Shown: piece after piece, positions 62,829 to 64,000 of the stretch
Numbering within the stretch: position 1 is the first letter of the stretch
How the letters are laid out: each line of letters starts with the position of its first letter
DNA from: Mesorhizobium temperatum
Lineage (GTDB): Bacteria; Pseudomonadota; Alphaproteobacteria; Rhizobiales; Rhizobiaceae
Length of the DNA stretch: 64,000 nucleotides
Assembly: GCF_002284575.1 (NCBI RefSeq)
Contig: NZ_NPKJ01000076.1
Span: 217,947-281,946 of the forward strand
Direction of reading: 5' to 3'
Notes under the pieces: generated by a model
What the model saw: only the letters and a program-made list of their open reading frames with translations
Told to the model about the DNA's origin: nothing
Database searches by the model: none
Program-made: the position numbers and the translations under genes

Positions 62829-63002
62829 CTAAGACCCTCCTCACGTCGTCATGGACTGCGCGAGAATCGTACGAGGTTCTTCAAGGCATCGATGACGTGT
62901 CGCAGCCACGGGCAGAAGTCGCGCACCGCCTCGCTTTTCCCGTTTGATCACGCTTGCTGTCCTTGCATGAGATTCCCTTCCATAGCGCCGCAAATATAGT
63001 TC

Positions 63003-63833
63003 TTAGGCGCCCACCGGCTGCGCCAAGACGTGTTCGACCCGCCATCCTCCGTTGCCATAGGAGGCTGGCAGCGGTTTCAATGCGTAGCCTGCAGCAGTCA
63101 GGAGTTCCGCGATCTTTCGGGCCTTGCGGTCGAGCCCCTCGCGTGTTGCATCGTCGACCTCATAAATCACCTTCGGACGGTGCCTCCGCAGCGTTTCCGT
63201 CATACCGCCCAGGGCGTCGATTTCGGCGCCTTCCACGTCGATCTTGACCAGCGAGGGCGGCCTGAGGCCTCGGTGGGCGATGGCATCGTCGATAGTGACT
63301 ATGCTGACTTCCAGGCGGCCATTCATGTCCGGCGGTGCTCCCGCCGAGGCAAGTGTGGCGCCGCCGATGTGATGGGCGAGCAGAAGCTGGCCACGACTGG
63401 TTGTCGCGCCCGCGGCTTCGGCGAACACTCGTATCGTGTCGAACCCACTGAGCCGCGCACTTTCTGCGACAGCGGCGGCGTTGCGGGGGACAGGTTCGAA
63501 CGCATAGACTTGGCCGCGGGGCCCGACGCGGCGCGCGGCGATGAGACAGAAGAAACCGATATTCGCGCCGATGTCGAAAAAGGCGTCGCCGGGCGCCAGG
63601 TTTGCCGCGATCGCCTGTTGGATGGGCGGCTCGTACGTGCCGCGAACAAAGTTCGGGTCGGCGCTCTGCGCCACGAGCTTGAGACCGGCAGCCTCTCCCT
63701 TGGCTATGACGCGCGCGTCGCAGAACACGCCGAGGAACTTTGCCGTCAATCTCACGCGCTCTCCCCCAATCTGCGACGCCTCGGGACGCGGGCCAGCCGG
63801 TGCCGCTCGCCGCGAAGGTGACAGATTGTGCAC
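63003..63833 (-). CDS. FkbM family S-adenosylmethionine methyltransferase
   Basis: A 276-residue methyltransferase. Motif I for AdoMet binding is DAFFDIGANIGFFCLIAARR, then VYAFEPVPRNAAAVAESA for the acidic loop (E). The FkbM signature LVKIDVEGAEIDALGGM is at about 195-211, followed by VIYEVDD. FkbM enzymes O-methylate sugars or polyketide hydroxyls; in rhizobial surface loci they often modify polysaccharides or lipids. It lies upstream of and in the same direction as the concanavalin-like gene, with 174 bp between. The start ATG 63833 gives 30 loosely conserved residues before the core; GTG or later ATG starts are possible. Confidence 0.86.
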   Translation of the reverse strand: MHNLSPSRRAAPAGPRPEASQIGGERVRLTAKFLGVFCDARVIAKGEAAGLKLVAQSADPNFVRGTYEPPIQQAIAANLAPGDAFFDIGANIGFFCLIAARRVGPRGQVYAFEPVPRNAAAVAESARLSGFDTIRVFAEAAGATTSRGQLLLAHHIGGATLASAGAPPDMNGRLEVSIVTIDDAIAHRGLRPPSLVKIDVEGAEIDALGGMTETLRRHRPKVIYEVDDATREGLDRKARKIAELLTAAGYALKPLPASYGNGGWRVEHVLAQPVGA

Positions 63834-64000
63834 CCGGGATCGAGCCCGACAACGGTTGGCCGCCTCCTACTTCCTCCGGCTGATCGCTACTCCGATTGTC
63901 TCATTCTGGGGTATCTGCCCAGGGGAATCGCATTTGAGTAGTTGGAAAATGGCTTGCCAATTGCCGGGTTGTGGATTCTTGGGAGGGCTCCGTAATTGGG

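Overview
The window is a high-GC chromosomal segment of an alphaproteobacterium, most likely a Rhizobiales member close to Mesorhizobium. This is inferred from the gene families present, not from a marker gene: a Ros/MucR regulator, DUF1491 and DUF5330 proteins, a Tat-exported beta-helix protein, the betI-betC-betA-betB cluster, kdgD, several FCD-type GntR regulators, and RIME-like intergenic palindromes in three copies. The genes are dense, mostly in short operons with ATGA or GTGA overlaps.

Region 1 (1-15.7 kb) is housekeeping and envelope biology. It holds a partial DUF1491 gene, a peptidoglycan-binding membrane protein, a DivJ/PdhS-like histidine kinase, DUF5330, SufE, MucR, an SH3-domain secreted protein, oligopeptidase B, a SET-domain protein, a two-gene cytochrome c operon, Fe-type SodB with a clear terminator, a class IV aminotransferase, a type II haloacid dehalogenase, a Tat/lipobox L,D-transpeptidase and a HerA-like ATPase. 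Region 2 (15.9-22.1 kb) has both methylmalonyl-CoA mutase subunits, an AbrB-Doc toxin-antitoxin pair behind repeated operator-like sites, a GreA/GreB-like factor and the beta-helix protein. Region 3 (22.1-31 kb) is choline/choline-sulfate catabolism: asparaginase and thiolase on one strand, and betI-betC-(threonine dehydratase-like)-betA-betB on the other behind a BetI-type palindrome.

Region 4 (31-38 kb) has a LysR/NmrA divergent pair, a phosphomannomutase/phosphoglucomutase, tRNA-Pro(CGG), and a universal-stress-protein/kinase/thioredoxin group with a perfect FNR/FixK box between the divergent genes. Region 5 (38-45 kb) is a GntR-controlled aldarate module: kdgD plus a peptide-class ABC transporter. 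Region 6 (45-56 kb) has a truncated RES-toxin remnant, a nucleoside deaminase, and a large two-armed catabolic locus. That locus comprises a second peptide-class ABC transporter with an embedded DHDPS-family enzyme, a divergent FCD regulator, and two Gfo/Idh/MocA dehydrogenases plus a second DHDPS-family enzyme, with a near-perfect 20-bp palindrome in the shared promoter region. Its substrate is not known and it is the best candidate for an undescribed pathway.

Region 7 (56-64 kb) is surface-polysaccharide-like and partly decayed: a glycosyltransferase, a glycoside-hydrolase-like protein with a DUF4214 tail, a multiply frameshifted flippase, a broken glycosyltransferase, a 694-residue concanavalin-like protein and an FkbM methyltransferase. 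The decay and mixed content suggest an accessory region.
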